This document shows positions 1 to 7,669 of a stretch of DNA of 22,751 nucleotides, piece by piece. The stretch comes from Chloroflexota bacterium. Lineage in GTDB: Bacteria; Chloroflexota; Anaerolineae; Anaerolineales; Villigracilaceae. The notes beneath the pieces are model-generated. The model was not told the origin of the DNA and ran no database searches. It saw only the letters and a list, made by a program, of their open reading frames with translations. The DNA lies in contig JACPVB010000183.1 of the NCBI GenBank assembly GCA_016191985.1, positions 1-22,751 of the forward strand, in the 5' to 3' direction. The position numbers were made by a program, and so were the translations under genes. Each line of letters starts with the position of its first letter. Positions within the stretch are counted from its first letter, which is position 1.

Positions 1-36
1 ACCTGAAAATTATACAGCCAAAAGGAAATTTGCCTC

Positions 37-87
37 TTGACAAACGTCCCCTGTTAGACTATTATCTAATTAGACATTGGTCTAACA
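37..87 (+). promoter_or_regulatory. Sigma-70 promoter with overlapping palindromic operator candidate
   Basis: TTGACA (37-42) and TATTAT (60-65) are separated by exactly 17 bases, which predicts a transcription start near 72 and a leader of about 60 bases before the first gene. An 8-bp perfect inverted repeat, TGTTAGAC (52-59) and GTCTAACA (80-87), covers the -10 box and the start point, and a further TTAGAC lies at 70-75. A dyad here is where an autoregulated repressor would bind. The ArsR-type gene at 385 is the obvious candidate, but that link is inference. Confidence 0.75.
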
Positions 88-133
88 CAGGCATTTGCCT
101 AACTGACGAGCTAATTTAAGGAGAGAGGTTACC

Positions 134-361
134 ATGTCTATTGTCAATGAAAACCTGGTAGAAGAACAAATAACTTATGCTCATCCCTCCGACTCGGATG
201 CTGAAATATCCGCGCGAAACCTTTTCACCCACCAAACCGGGCAGGCGCTCGTGACGCTAGGGACTGTGTTCAAATTCATACCGCCATTCAACGATCACAT
301 CGACAAAAACACCGGCCAACTGCTGATTGCGATTGGTAAAAAATTGAAGGCCACAAAATAA
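134..361 (+). CDS. Small protein of unknown function (75 aa)
   Basis: I do not recognise this protein. It is probably real: a purine-rich AAGGAGAG ribosome site (118-125) lies eight bases before the ATG, a good promoter lies upstream, and the ArsR-type gene starts 23 bases after its stop. The N-terminal third is acidic and polar. The middle (about residues 35-52) is moderately hydrophobic with a Phe-Lys-Phe-Ile-Pro-Pro stretch, and the C-terminus is basic (Gly-Lys-Lys-Leu-Lys). There is no signal peptide, no clear transmembrane helix and no cysteine. As the first gene of a regulator-exporter operon it could be an accessory to either partner, but nothing in the sequence shows that. Confidence 0.6.
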   Translation: MSIVNENLVEEQITYAHPSDSDAEISARNLFTHQTGQALVTLGTVFKFIPPFNDHIDKNTGQLLIAIGKKLKATK

Positions 362-384
362 TCCCGCAGCAAACCAAGGAACTT

Positions 385-1491
385 ATGACCGACAACCAGA
401 GCATCTCCCCTACCATCACTTGGGATTTTGGAACGGCATACGAGCTGTTCATCAGCCTGCACGTTTTGCACGAACCGGATTATTTTGGAATTCGCCCATC
501 GTATGCCGCCGGAGTCCGTTCACGGATACCGGCAGCGGAACGCAAACTGCTGGAAGAGGTGTATCCGATCACGGGGGTGCCTCTCAAATGGCTGAATACC
601 CTGCCTGCCCCCAAGGATGCAATCAGCGCGCTGTGGGCGTTGAAGCAAATCCCGGCTTCCGAACGGTTGAGCAAACTGCTTCGATTGGACGAGCCTTATC
701 AAGGTGGTAATCCGGAGGAATTGGAAAAGCACAAACGGTTTCATGAAACCCTGTTGCGAATTGCCGCAGAAGGAACCTGGAAACCCGAAGATGCGGATTT
801 TTTCCTGAAGATCTTTAGCAAAAAACACGGCGGCTTGAAAAAGGAAGCCCTCGAACGCTGTCTCGAGTGGTGGAGCAAACCCGAAGAACTCGGCGAAGGA
901 TTTCTCACCGCCATGCAATCGTATTACCAGGCGTTTTTTGAAGAAGAGGAAAGGCGTGTCGAACCCGTCCTCAAAGCTGGTTTGAAACGTGCCCAAAAAT
1001 TAGCCTCCACGATGAACATCGAAGAGTTATTCGTTGAACTTTCACAAGGCATTCAACTGGGAGATGAATTCCGCGCCGCCAAATTCATCATTGCCCCCGC
1101 CTTCTGGACAACGCCGCTGATCTTCTTTGAAAAAATTGACAGCGAAACCATGCTCCTGCTTTTTGGCGCCCGCCCGGCGGATATGTCTGTGATCCCCGGC
1201 GAGACCGTGCCCGATGCGCTGGTGAGATCGCTCAAGGCCCTGGCCGACCCCACGCGTTTAAAAATTTTGTACTATCTTTCCAATGAAAGCCTCACCCCGT
1301 CTGAGATTGCCCGCAAATTGCAGTTGCGCCCGCCAACAGTGACCCATCACTTGAGTGAACTACGCCTCGCCAGCCTCGTGGAACTTTCCCTGAACCAGGA
1401 TGAAAAGCGCTACGCGGTACGCAAGCAGGCGCTTGAATCCATCTTCGGCAACTTGCAGGCGTTTTTACAAAACAACCCACAAAAAGAATAA
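385..1491 (+). CDS. ArsR-family transcriptional regulator with long N-terminal domain
   Basis: This is a 368-aa DNA-binding regulator. Residues about 275-365 form an ArsR-type winged helix: 'LKALADPTRLKILYYL', then 'LTPSEIARKLQLRPPTVTHH' as the helix-turn-helix, then a wing. Typical ArsR proteins are about 100-120 aa, so the first 270 residues are an extra domain. That domain is rich in Trp, Glu and Lys and has no motif I can name; it resembles the long ArsR-type regulators often found next to exporters. The Cys-based metal site of classical ArsR/SmtB sensors is absent from the recognition region, so the signal is probably not a metal bound there. The start has AAGGA four bases upstream. The MFS gene begins nine bases after the stop, so the pair is almost certainly co-transcribed, and the dyad at 52-87 is a plausible autoregulatory site. 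Confidence 0.85.
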   Translation: MTDNQSISPTITWDFGTAYELFISLHVLHEPDYFGIRPSYAAGVRSRIPAAERKLLEEVYPITGVPLKWLNTLPAPKDAISALWALKQIPASERLSKLLRLDEPYQGGNPEELEKHKRFHETLLRIAAEGTWKPEDADFFLKIFSKKHGGLKKEALERCLEWWSKPEELGEGFLTAMQSYYQAFFEEEERRVEPVLKAGLKRAQKLASTMNIEELFVELSQGIQLGDEFRAAKFIIAPAFWTTPLIFFEKIDSETMLLLFGARPADMSVIPGETVPDALVRSLKALADPTRLKILYYLSNESLTPSEIARKLQLRPPTVTHHLSELRLASLVELSLNQDEKRYAVRKQALESIFGNLQAFLQNNPQKE

Positions 1492-1499
1492 GAGAAGGA

Positions 1500-2786
1500 A
1501 TGAACAAACAAAACATAAAAGTTCCCAGGCTCTTCCGAGTATTGGGCGAATACAACTCCCAAATCCGCGCTTTCAAGCCGAATGCGCGGCTTTATCTTTT
1601 TAACGTCATTCTCACCGGCGCGGTGATGGGCGTGTTCCGTCTAATCTTCAACTTTTACGTGCTCAGCCTCGGCTTTGACGAGGCCCTGCTCGGCAACCTC
1701 ATCACCACCAGCAGTTTCGTGGCTCTCATCGTCGCCCTGCCAATGGGCTACCTTGCAGACATCATCGGGCGCAAAGGCTCGCTGCTCCTTTCAGGGGCTT
1801 TGCTTAGCATCTCCATTCTTGCCATGGCGCTCTGGCAGTCAGAGACCTCTTTCTATTCCATGAACGTGCTCTCCGGCATCGCGCAAAGCCTGGCAGGCGT
1901 GACCATGTCACCCTTCCTGATGGAGAACAGCAACGAGAAAGAGCGCACGTATCTCTTCAGCTTCGGCCAGGGACTGCAAATGACCATGGCCTCCGTCGGC
2001 AACTGGGTCGGCGGATATCTCCCTACCTGGATGGGCAACGCCAAAAATGTCATGGCTACCAGCAGCGTGGCGTATGGTGATTCGATCTTCATCATCGGCA
2101 TCGGCGCGGCGCTGGCCATCATCCCGCTGGTCTTTCTCACCTCGCCAAAACTCGAACGCGATCAACGCGCCATCTTTGCGCCGTTTCAATACGCAGCCAA
2201 GAATCCAGTCCTGCTCACAAAATTGATTCTGCCCATGCTGCTCACCTCACTGGGCGCGGGACTCATCATGCCGTTCATGAACGTTTTCTTCCGCCAGGTG
2301 CATCACCAGCCAGACCCGGTCATCGGCGCGTTATTTGCCTGGGGTTCACTGGCAATGGGCATCGGGTTGCTGATCGCGCCCCCGCTCGCGGAACGCACAG
2401 GCAAGATTCAACTGGTGGTCATCACGCAGGCGTTATCGATTCCATTCCTCATCCTGCTTGGTTTCTCACCGCTCTTTTGGGTCGGCGCGGCAACCTATTA
2501 CATCCGCCTCGCGTTGATGAACATGAGCTCGCCCGTTTACCAGACCTTCATCATGGAGCATGTTGAACCGACAGGCCGCGCCACAGTTGCCAGCCTCACC
2601 AGCATGGCATGGAATTTCGGCTGGGCGTTCAGCCCCACCATCAGCGGCTGGCTGCAAGTGCGGTACGGGTTCGGTCCGTCGTTCGTGGGGACGATTATCC
2701 TTTACACGATTTCCGTCATCATGTACTGGGCGTTCTTCTGGCGCGGCAGCATCGCCGCAGTGCCAGCCACAGCCGCGGCGGATTGA
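1500..2786 (+). CDS. Major facilitator superfamily transporter
   Basis: This 428-aa integral membrane protein has the length and hydrophobic pattern of a 12-helix MFS carrier. After a basic cytoplasmic N-terminus, helix 1 begins near residue 32. Motif A, 'GYLADIIGRKG', lies in the loop after helix 2 (about residues 83-93), and a central hydrophilic loop with 'SPKLERDQRAIFAP' separates the two six-helix halves. It probably exports a small molecule by proton antiport. The substrate cannot be read from sequence, but co-transcription with an ArsR-type regulator suggests regulated drug or metabolite efflux. The purine-rich AGAAGGA runs almost directly into the ATG, an unusually tight spacing, and the upstream stop is only eight bases away, so translational coupling is likely. 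A terminator follows at 2819-2855. Confidence 0.88.
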   Translation: MNKQNIKVPRLFRVLGEYNSQIRAFKPNARLYLFNVILTGAVMGVFRLIFNFYVLSLGFDEALLGNLITTSSFVALIVALPMGYLADIIGRKGSLLLSGALLSISILAMALWQSETSFYSMNVLSGIAQSLAGVTMSPFLMENSNEKERTYLFSFGQGLQMTMASVGNWVGGYLPTWMGNAKNVMATSSVAYGDSIFIIGIGAALAIIPLVFLTSPKLERDQRAIFAPFQYAAKNPVLLTKLILPMLLTSLGAGLIMPFMNVFFRQVHHQPDPVIGALFAWGSLAMGIGLLIAPPLAERTGKIQLVVITQALSIPFLILLGFSPLFWVGAATYYIRLALMNMSSPVYQTFIMEHVEPTGRATVASLTSMAWNFGWAFSPTISGWLQVRYGFGPSFVGTIILYTISVIMYWAFFWRGSIAAVPATAAAD

Positions 2787-2818
2787 ACATAAAAAAGCCA
2801 ACTACTCCTCCAAAGGAA

Positions 2819-2855
2819 TGCAGGTCGGATTGAGTAATCCGACCTGCACGTTTTT
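2819..2855 (+). terminator. Intrinsic terminator after the MFS gene
   Basis: A perfect 13-bp stem (2819-2831 paired with 2836-2848) with a GAGT loop is followed two bases later by TTTTT (2851-2855). It closes the regulator-exporter operon. It lies only 16 bases before the next start codon, so the next gene is reached by read-through or has a promoter that I cannot see. Confidence 0.85.
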
Positions 2856-2871
2856 GTGGGAAAATTGGGAA

Positions 2872-4053
2872 ATGGAAAAGCACGATGTTCTAATCCTCGG
2901 CGGCGGGCCAAGCGGACTCTCCACGGCGTTGCACCTGGCAAAGGCCGCTCCGCATCTGACTCCCCGAATCCTGATTCTCGAAAAGGAGCATTATCCGCGC
3001 CTCAAGCTGTGCGCAGGTGGACTCGTCATCGACGCTGAAGTCATCCTTGAACGCCTCGGCCTCGATACAAGTGAAGTCCCACACGTGGATGCGGAGGATA
3101 TCCGCTTCGATTTCGCGGGCAGGGGACTCACCGTCCGCGTGCCGAAGAGACATGCCATCCGCGTTATCCGCCGCGATGAGTTCGATGCCTGGCTGGCGGA
3201 AAAAGCAAGAAGCAGAGGAATAGAGATTAGGGAGGGAGTTTCAATAAAAAAAGTTATCCCAAATGAAAACGGGGTCACTGTCGAAACCGATCAGGGAAAT
3301 TTCCATGCAACCATCATCGTCGGTGCAGACGGTTCGAACGGAATCACGCGCCGCTGTATTTTCCCAAATGAACCAGTCTACACTGCGCGAGTACTGGAGG
3401 TTTTAACTCCCTCCCACCAACACCGCCCTTCGGGTACTTTCTCTGAATTTGGAGGAGGACGAGAGGGGTCTGCATTCTTCGATTTCTTCCCCGTCCCAAA
3501 CAACATTGCGGGCTACACGTGGGATTTTCCAACCCAGGTCAATGGTACACTCATGCGCTGCTGGGGCGTCTATGACACGAACCTGCTGGCCGACCAAAAA
3601 CGGCCCGCCTTGAAAGAGCCGCTTGCAGAAGAAATGAAACGCCACGGTTTCGAGCTGGGTGATTACGAGATCAAAGGTCATCCCATCCGCTGGTACAGCC
3701 CGTGGAACAAGGCTTCTATGCCGCGTGTGCTTTTGGTCGGCGATGCCGTGGGTGCAGACCCAGTCTTCGGCGAGGGCATCAGCATTGCGCTTGGGTACGG
3801 CGTCATCGCCGCGCAGGAGATCGCGGAGTCGTTTCAGCGTGGCGAATTTTCATTTGGCAGATACAAGCGTCGGCTCGTACGAAGCGGGCTGGGCCAAACT
3901 TTGTTCGCACGCTGGCTCATCTCACAAGTCATCTATACGTTAAAATGGAAATGGTTTCAAATCCTGCTTTGGCGAATTTTGAAACCGTTCGTCCTTCTGG
4001 CCGCATGGATATTCGTTTTGAATTGGAGCAAAAGAATCCCACTGCGTAATTAA
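2872..4053 (+). CDS. Geranylgeranyl reductase-family FAD-dependent oxidoreductase
   Basis: This 393-aa flavoprotein reduces C=C bonds, often in isoprenoid chains of lipids, quinones or chlorophyll-like molecules; the substrate here is unknown. The N-terminal dinucleotide fold reads 'DVLILGGGPSGLSTALHLA' (GxGxxG-type loop at residues 10-15). It is followed by the family signature 'YPRLKLCAGGL' (about 41-51) and by 'VGDAVGADPVFGEGI' (about 289-303), the second FAD contact. The last 45 residues are hydrophobic and aromatic with a basic end, suggesting membrane association. An open frame runs about 310 bases further upstream, but it overlaps the MFS gene and crosses the terminator. The ATG at 2872 sits directly before the FAD fold and is preferred, although only a weak GGGA precedes it. 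The PHP gene follows after 15 bases. Confidence 0.85.
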   Translation: MEKHDVLILGGGPSGLSTALHLAKAAPHLTPRILILEKEHYPRLKLCAGGLVIDAEVILERLGLDTSEVPHVDAEDIRFDFAGRGLTVRVPKRHAIRVIRRDEFDAWLAEKARSRGIEIREGVSIKKVIPNENGVTVETDQGNFHATIIVGADGSNGITRRCIFPNEPVYTARVLEVLTPSHQHRPSGTFSEFGGGREGSAFFDFFPVPNNIAGYTWDFPTQVNGTLMRCWGVYDTNLLADQKRPALKEPLAEEMKRHGFELGDYEIKGHPIRWYSPWNKASMPRVLLVGDAVGADPVFGEGISIALGYGVIAAQEIAESFQRGEFSFGRYKRRLVRSGLGQTLFARWLISQVIYTLKWKWFQILLWRILKPFVLLAAWIFVLNWSKRIPLRN

Positions 4054-4068
4054 TTCATCGAGGCACAC

Positions 4069-4839
4069 ATGGGCACCGCAGACCTTCACATCCACTCCGT
4101 TTACTCGCACGACGCAACCACCACAGTGCGCGCCATTCTCAAACAAGCCGCAGACGTTGGCTTAAACGTTATTGCCGTTACAGACCACGACGAGATTCGC
4201 GGTTCTTTGGAGGCGCAGGAGCTTGCGCCAAAATACGGCATCGAAGTGATCGCCGGCGCGGAGGTTTCCACACGGGATGGCCATCTGGTGGCGCTGTTTA
4301 TCAAAGCACTTCCGCCTGCCGGTCTGTCGCTCGTCGATACGTTGATCCACATCGGCAGGCAGGGTGGCGTTGCCATTGCCCCACACCCATTCAACAACCT
4401 GCCAAACAGCCTTTCAATGGAAGCCGTACTGGGCGCGCTCACCAACCCGCGCGCGAAAGGCGCGTTGAAGGGCATCGAAACGCATAACATGACCACACAA
4501 AATTTCGACAAGATGGCGCAAAAACTTTCGATCTATCTCCCGCTTGCAAAGATCGCATCCAGCGATGCGCATATTTTCTGGGCCATCGGCGCGGGGCGCA
4601 CCGGGTTTCCCGGAGAAACCGCACAGGAATTGCGGACCGCGCTGGAGAAAAATACCACTGTGCCAATCCCCTACGAAGAGGAATTCTCAGCCAGGGCGAT
4701 TCTCAGTTGGGTACACCGCATCACCTTGAGGCGGTTCGGCTACGCCTCCGATGCGCGCTCGATATCCGCCCCCATCGACACCCAGCCGATGACAAGCTCG
4801 ATGATCCAACGGATCAGAAGAAAAAAAGACGGCCAATGA
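4069..4839 (+). CDS. PHP-domain metal-dependent phosphoesterase
   Basis: This 256-aa protein belongs to the polymerase-and-histidinol-phosphatase superfamily, related to the YciV/TrpH and PolX-type phosphoesterases. The metal-binding motifs are all visible: 'DLHIHS' (His7, His9), 'SHD' (14-15), 'VTDHDE' (Asp39, His40), 'GAEVST' (Glu65), 'PHPFN' (His106) and 'SSDAH' (Asp166, His168). It should hydrolyse a phosphoester, possibly 3'-5' oligonucleotides or nucleotide phosphates, but the substrate is not determined by these motifs. The C-terminus is basic ('QRIRRKKDGQ'). A GAGG site lies just upstream of the ATG. It probably shares a transcript with the flavoprotein gene. Its stop codon lies in the loop of the terminator hairpin that follows. 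Confidence 0.85.
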   Translation: MGTADLHIHSVYSHDATTTVRAILKQAADVGLNVIAVTDHDEIRGSLEAQELAPKYGIEVIAGAEVSTRDGHLVALFIKALPPAGLSLVDTLIHIGRQGGVAIAPHPFNNLPNSLSMEAVLGALTNPRAKGALKGIETHNMTTQNFDKMAQKLSIYLPLAKIASSDAHIFWAIGAGRTGFPGETAQELRTALEKNTTVPIPYEEEFSARAILSWVHRITLRRFGYASDARSISAPIDTQPMTSSMIQRIRRKKDGQ

Positions 4840-4850
4840 GCCGTCTTTTT
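4823..4850. terminator. Bidirectional intrinsic terminator between convergent genes
   Basis: An 11-bp perfect stem (4823-4833 with 4840-4850) encloses a 6-base loop that contains the PHP stop codon. The A-tract on one side and T-tract on the other allow termination from both strands, serving the PHP gene on + and recO on -. Confidence 0.85.
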
Positions 4851-4860
4851 TATGAAGTAG

Positions 4861-4904
4861 TGCAACATTCATGTTGCATGTGCGATTGCGACATGAATGT
4901 CGCA
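4861..4904. repeat. Pair of inverted 18-bp palindromes
   Basis: TGCAACATTCATGTTGCA (4861-4878) and TGCGACATGAATGTCGCA (4887-4904) each form an 8-bp stem around a 2-base centre. The second is the reverse complement of the first except for one A-T to G-C pair change in the stem, so pairing is conserved. They lie just after the recO stop, on its 3' side. They look like two copies of a mobile or REP-like palindrome rather than a standard terminator, as no T-tract follows directly. Confidence 0.8.
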
Positions 4905-4911
4905 GTACCTT

Positions 4912-5670
4912 TTATGACCTGACCTTTTTGATGAAGCCCGGCGTGTTCAACTCCCGCTCGAGCAGATAGGTAAAATATCCCTGCATGAGGACTTCCGCCT
5001 CTTTCTTAACCTCCAGGCTGGGATGTGCACGAGAGGCATCTCTGTAGCTGGATCTTTGGAAGTGGCGCAGATACTTGAGCGTCTCCACGGAAATCTTTGC
5101 AAGGTTTGGCAAGCCCTGTCCACAGCGGGGACAGATGACTCCGCCGGCAGTGAACGAGAAGTATTGATCTTCTGCCAGTATCTCACGTCCGCAATTTGCG
5201 CACTCAAACAACTGCGGACGAAACCCCACCGCATCCAGTAATCTCATTTCGTAATATCGAACCGCAAGCCACGCTTCGGCTTCTTTTTCGATGCGATCCA
5301 GCGTCTCGATCAGCAACCGAAAGACCGTGGGATTCCCGCCCTCCTCTTCGTAGGAAAAGCGCAGCAACAACTCAACTGCGTAAGAGGCATAACTTAATTT
5401 TACAAGATCGTCGTGCAAAGGCAGAAACGCATTGACTGTTTCAACCTGCGTAACGATCAACAGGTCGCGGCCTTTGGCAAGCTGTACAGTAATTTGAGTG
5501 AAAGGCTGTAAATGTCCACCCTTGCGTGAGGTCATTTTTCGCGCACCTTTGGCAAGCGCGCGCACCATCCCCTGCTCGCGCGTGTAGAGCGTGAGCAATT
5601 GGTCGGCTTCGCCCCAATCGGCATGGCGAAGCACAACAGCGGAGGCACGGAAGGAGCGGAAGTCGGGCAT
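4912..5670 (-). CDS. recO: DNA repair protein RecO
   Basis: RecO is the mediator of RecF-pathway recombination: it anneals single strands and helps load RecA on SSB-coated DNA with RecR. The 252-aa length is normal. The N-terminal OB fold starts at 'RASAVVLRHADWGEADQLLTLYT', matching the usual RecO opening. The zinc finger CxxC...CxxC is present as Cys157, Cys160, Cys180 and Cys183. The helical C-terminal domain is complete. The ATG at 5670 is supported by family alignment, but no Shine-Dalgarno site precedes it: an A+T-rich tandem repeat occupies the spot. It is the last gene of the leftward recO-cdd-glmU group and reads into the palindromes and terminator near 4823-4904. Confidence 0.93.
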   Translation of the reverse strand: MPDFRSFRASAVVLRHADWGEADQLLTLYTREQGMVRALAKGARKMTSRKGGHLQPFTQITVQLAKGRDLLIVTQVETVNAFLPLHDDLVKLSYASYAVELLLRFSYEEEGGNPTVFRLLIETLDRIEKEAEAWLAVRYYEMRLLDAVGFRPQLFECANCGREILAEDQYFSFTAGGVICPRCGQGLPNLAKISVETLKYLRHFQRSSYRDASRAHPSLEVKKEAEVLMQGYFTYLLERELNTPGFIKKVRS

Positions 5671-5674
5671 TTTC

Positions 5675-5700
5675 GATTTACGATTTTTGATTTACGATTT
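5675..5700. repeat. Short tandem repeat upstream of recO
   Basis: GATTTACGATTT occurs at 5675-5686 and again at 5689-5700 (14-base period), followed by the related word GCGATTGGTGATCG. It fills the place where a recO ribosome-binding site would lie. It resembles low-complexity filler seen elsewhere in this window's gene gaps. Confidence 0.75.
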
Positions 5701-5744
5701 GCGATTGGTGATCGAGTAGGGCGGCGTTCTTCTGCATATCAAGA

Positions 5745-5786
5745 CCCGTGTTACGTGTTCCGGTGTTTACGTGTCTACATGTGTAC
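5745..5786 (-). repeat. Degenerate GTA-ACAC repeat just after the cdd stop
   Basis: Read on the cdd strand, the bases straight after the stop consist of degenerate units of the type GTANACAC; the first 18 are GTACACATGTAGACACGT. Fifteen of these 18 positions match GTACACAGGTAAACAAGT, ten bases downstream of the mscL stop (18446-18463), in the same orientation relative to the gene. A looser version follows glmU. Confidence 0.6.
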
Positions 5787-6197
5787 TTACTTAAGGTGTT
5801 CCGGCGTAAACGCCTCGGGCAGCAATTCGTGGACGGTGGTTTCCTTTACCAAATTTCCCGCTCCATCCGCCATCAACACGATGGTATCCAAACCGAATTC
5901 CGCCATCACCTGCCTGCACCCGCCGCAAGGAGAGCCGCCGTTATTCGTCACCACTGCAATGACTTCAAACTTCGTCTCACCTTCTGACACCGCTTTGAAA
6001 ATGGCGACTCGCTCCGCGCACATGGTCTGCGGGTAGGCGGCATTCTCCACATTCACGCCGCTGTACAACCGCCCGGACTTCGTCCGTAGCGCCGCGCCGA
6101 CAGGGTAATTCGAGTAAGGCACGTAAGCGCGCCGGCGGGCTTCGTTTGCAAGGTCGATCAATGATTTGCGTTCTTCATCTGTGAGTTTTTGGGACAT
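5787..6197 (-). CDS. cdd: Cytidine deaminase
   Basis: This cytosolic zinc enzyme deaminates cytidine and deoxycytidine to uridine and deoxyuridine in pyrimidine salvage. The 136-aa length is that of the homotetrameric class. The active site is complete: 'VNVENAAYP' for substrate binding, 'CAER' (Cys60 zinc ligand, Glu62 proton shuttle) and 'PCGGC' (Cys91 and Cys94 zinc ligands). The N-terminal 'YVPYSNYPVGAAL' is also typical. The ATG has GGAG about six bases upstream. It lies between glmU and recO on the same strand, with gaps of 95 and 116 bases filled by low-complexity repeats, so co-transcription is possible but not shown. Confidence 0.94.
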   Translation of the reverse strand: MSQKLTDEERKSLIDLANEARRRAYVPYSNYPVGAALRTKSGRLYSGVNVENAAYPQTMCAERVAIFKAVSEGETKFEVIAVVTNNGGSPCGGCRQVMAEFGLDTIVLMADGAGNLVKETTVHELLPEAFTPEHLK

Positions 6198-6292
6198 AGT
6201 ATCTCCGAGCAGAACATGCTTTGTGTTGCGTAATGAGTGTTGCGTAGTGCGTGTTCCGTTGTCTGCATATTTACTTGTTTATATTTAGCTAC
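6198..6292 (-). repeat. Low-complexity repeat region between glmU and cdd
   Basis: Straight after the glmU stop, read on its strand, comes A+T-rich sequence with loose GTA, AAACAAGTA and ACGCAACAC units; ACGCAACAC occurs twice. It belongs to the same loose family as the repeats after cdd and mscL. The cdd ribosome site is at its far end. I see no other gene or clear terminator here. Confidence 0.5.
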
Positions 6293-7651
6293 CTACTTCT
6301 TCTTTCGTTCCAATTTTTTAATTGCACGCGCCGGCATCCCCACCACCAGCATATCCTCTGCCACATTTTTCGTCACCACCGCGCCTGCGCCTGTGCGAGC
6401 GCCTGTGCCAATTTTCAGCGGAGCCACCAGCATGGTGTCTGAGCCGATGAAAACATCTTCGCCGATTTCAGTGGCGTGTTTCTTTTCACCGTCAAAATTA
6501 CAGGTGATCGTGCCCGCGCCGATGTTGGTGTTCGCGCCGATCTGCGCGTTGCCGATGTATGAAAAATGTCCCATCTTTACGCCGTCGGCCAGATACGAAT
6601 CCTTCACCTCGCCGAAGTTGCCCATGTGAACATGTTTCCCCAAATGGGCGCCCTTACGCAAGCGCGCGAACGGCCCCATATCCACATCGTCTTCAAGCAC
6701 CGCGCCTTCGAGAACCGAGGCAAGCACCTTGCAGCGATCCCCGATCTTCGTATCGCGGATGATGGAATTCGGTCCGATCAGATTACCTTCGCCGATCTCG
6801 GTTTTTCCATGCAAATACGTATTCGGCATGAGGGTTGTATCTTTGCCAATTTTCACATCCGCCTCAATGTATGTGGAAGCGGGGTCCATCATCGTCACCC
6901 CATTGAGCATGTGTTCCTGATTAATGCGCCTGCGCATGGCAGTTTCACATTCTGAAAGATGCACGCGGGTATTAATGCCGATGGTCTCTTCGAGGTCATC
7001 CATCACCGTCGCCCGGACGGGCAAACCAGCCTGGGACGCCAATTCAACGGTATCCGTTAAATAATATTCACCCTTTTTGGGATTTTTTGGGATGCGATGC
7101 AGGGCATCCCACAGCCATTCGGCATCGAAGCAATAGCCGCCCACGTTCAATTCCTTGACCTGTAACTGCTCTGCCGTGGCGACATATTCCTCCACGATGG
7201 CTTCCACCGAACCGTCCGCCTTGCGGATGATGCGCCCGAACCCGCGCGGGTCGTCGGCAATCACCGTCAACATGGAGATCGGGCCTTTGTTATTCTTTTG
7301 AGTTTCAACGAGTTTTTGCAAAGTCTCGCCGCGCAGCAGGGGCATGTCGCTGTAACAAACGACGACGAGGTCTGTCTTCCCCTTCAATAAAGATTCAGCC
7401 TGCATCACGGCATGGCCTGTGCCAAGCTGGGGTTCCTGCAAAACTGTCTGTGCAGAATCGCCGAGGTATTTCGTCACTTCCTCCGCGCCATGACCCACCA
7501 CCACCAAAGGTTTCTCGGTTGTAGAGTGTTGTATGGCTTGTATGGCGTGCCAGATCATGGGTTTGCCCGCAATCGGGTGCAAAACTTTTGGGAGGGATGA
7601 TTTCATGCGAGTCCCCTGGCCGGCAGCCAGGAGGATGGCGGTTATCTTCAT
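6293..7651 (-). CDS. glmU: Bifunctional UDP-GlcNAc pyrophosphorylase / GlcN-1-P acetyltransferase
   Basis: GlmU makes UDP-N-acetylglucosamine, the precursor of peptidoglycan and other envelope glycans, in two steps: acetylation of glucosamine-1-phosphate, then uridylyl transfer. The 452-aa length is normal. The N-terminal nucleotidyltransferase begins 'ILLAAGQGTRMKSSLPKVL' (residues 6-24). The C-terminal half is a left-handed beta-helix of hexapeptide repeats with 'GHFSYIGNAQIGANTNIGAGT', 'CNFDG' and 'FIGSDTMLVAP', the acetyltransferase signatures. The frame is open for 15 codons before the chosen ATG, but the family's conserved start and a GAGG site eight bases upstream support 7651. Two hairpins lie between this gene and the tRNA upstream, one ending in a T-tract immediately before the ribosome site. 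Confidence 0.95.
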   Translation of the reverse strand: MKITAILLAAGQGTRMKSSLPKVLHPIAGKPMIWHAIQAIQHSTTEKPLVVVGHGAEEVTKYLGDSAQTVLQEPQLGTGHAVMQAESLLKGKTDLVVVCYSDMPLLRGETLQKLVETQKNNKGPISMLTVIADDPRGFGRIIRKADGSVEAIVEEYVATAEQLQVKELNVGGYCFDAEWLWDALHRIPKNPKKGEYYLTDTVELASQAGLPVRATVMDDLEETIGINTRVHLSECETAMRRRINQEHMLNGVTMMDPASTYIEADVKIGKDTTLMPNTYLHGKTEIGEGNLIGPNSIIRDTKIGDRCKVLASVLEGAVLEDDVDMGPFARLRKGAHLGKHVHMGNFGEVKDSYLADGVKMGHFSYIGNAQIGANTNIGAGTITCNFDGEKKHATEIGEDVFIGSDTMLVAPLKIGTGARTGAGAVVTKNVAEDMLVVGMPARAIKKLERKKK

Positions 7652-7669
7652 ATTTTTAACCTCGTAATA

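Noticed and set aside
2560..2871. Upstream extension of the flavoprotein frame
   Set aside because: It overlaps the MFS gene and crosses a strong terminator; the FAD-binding fold begins right after the ATG at 2872.
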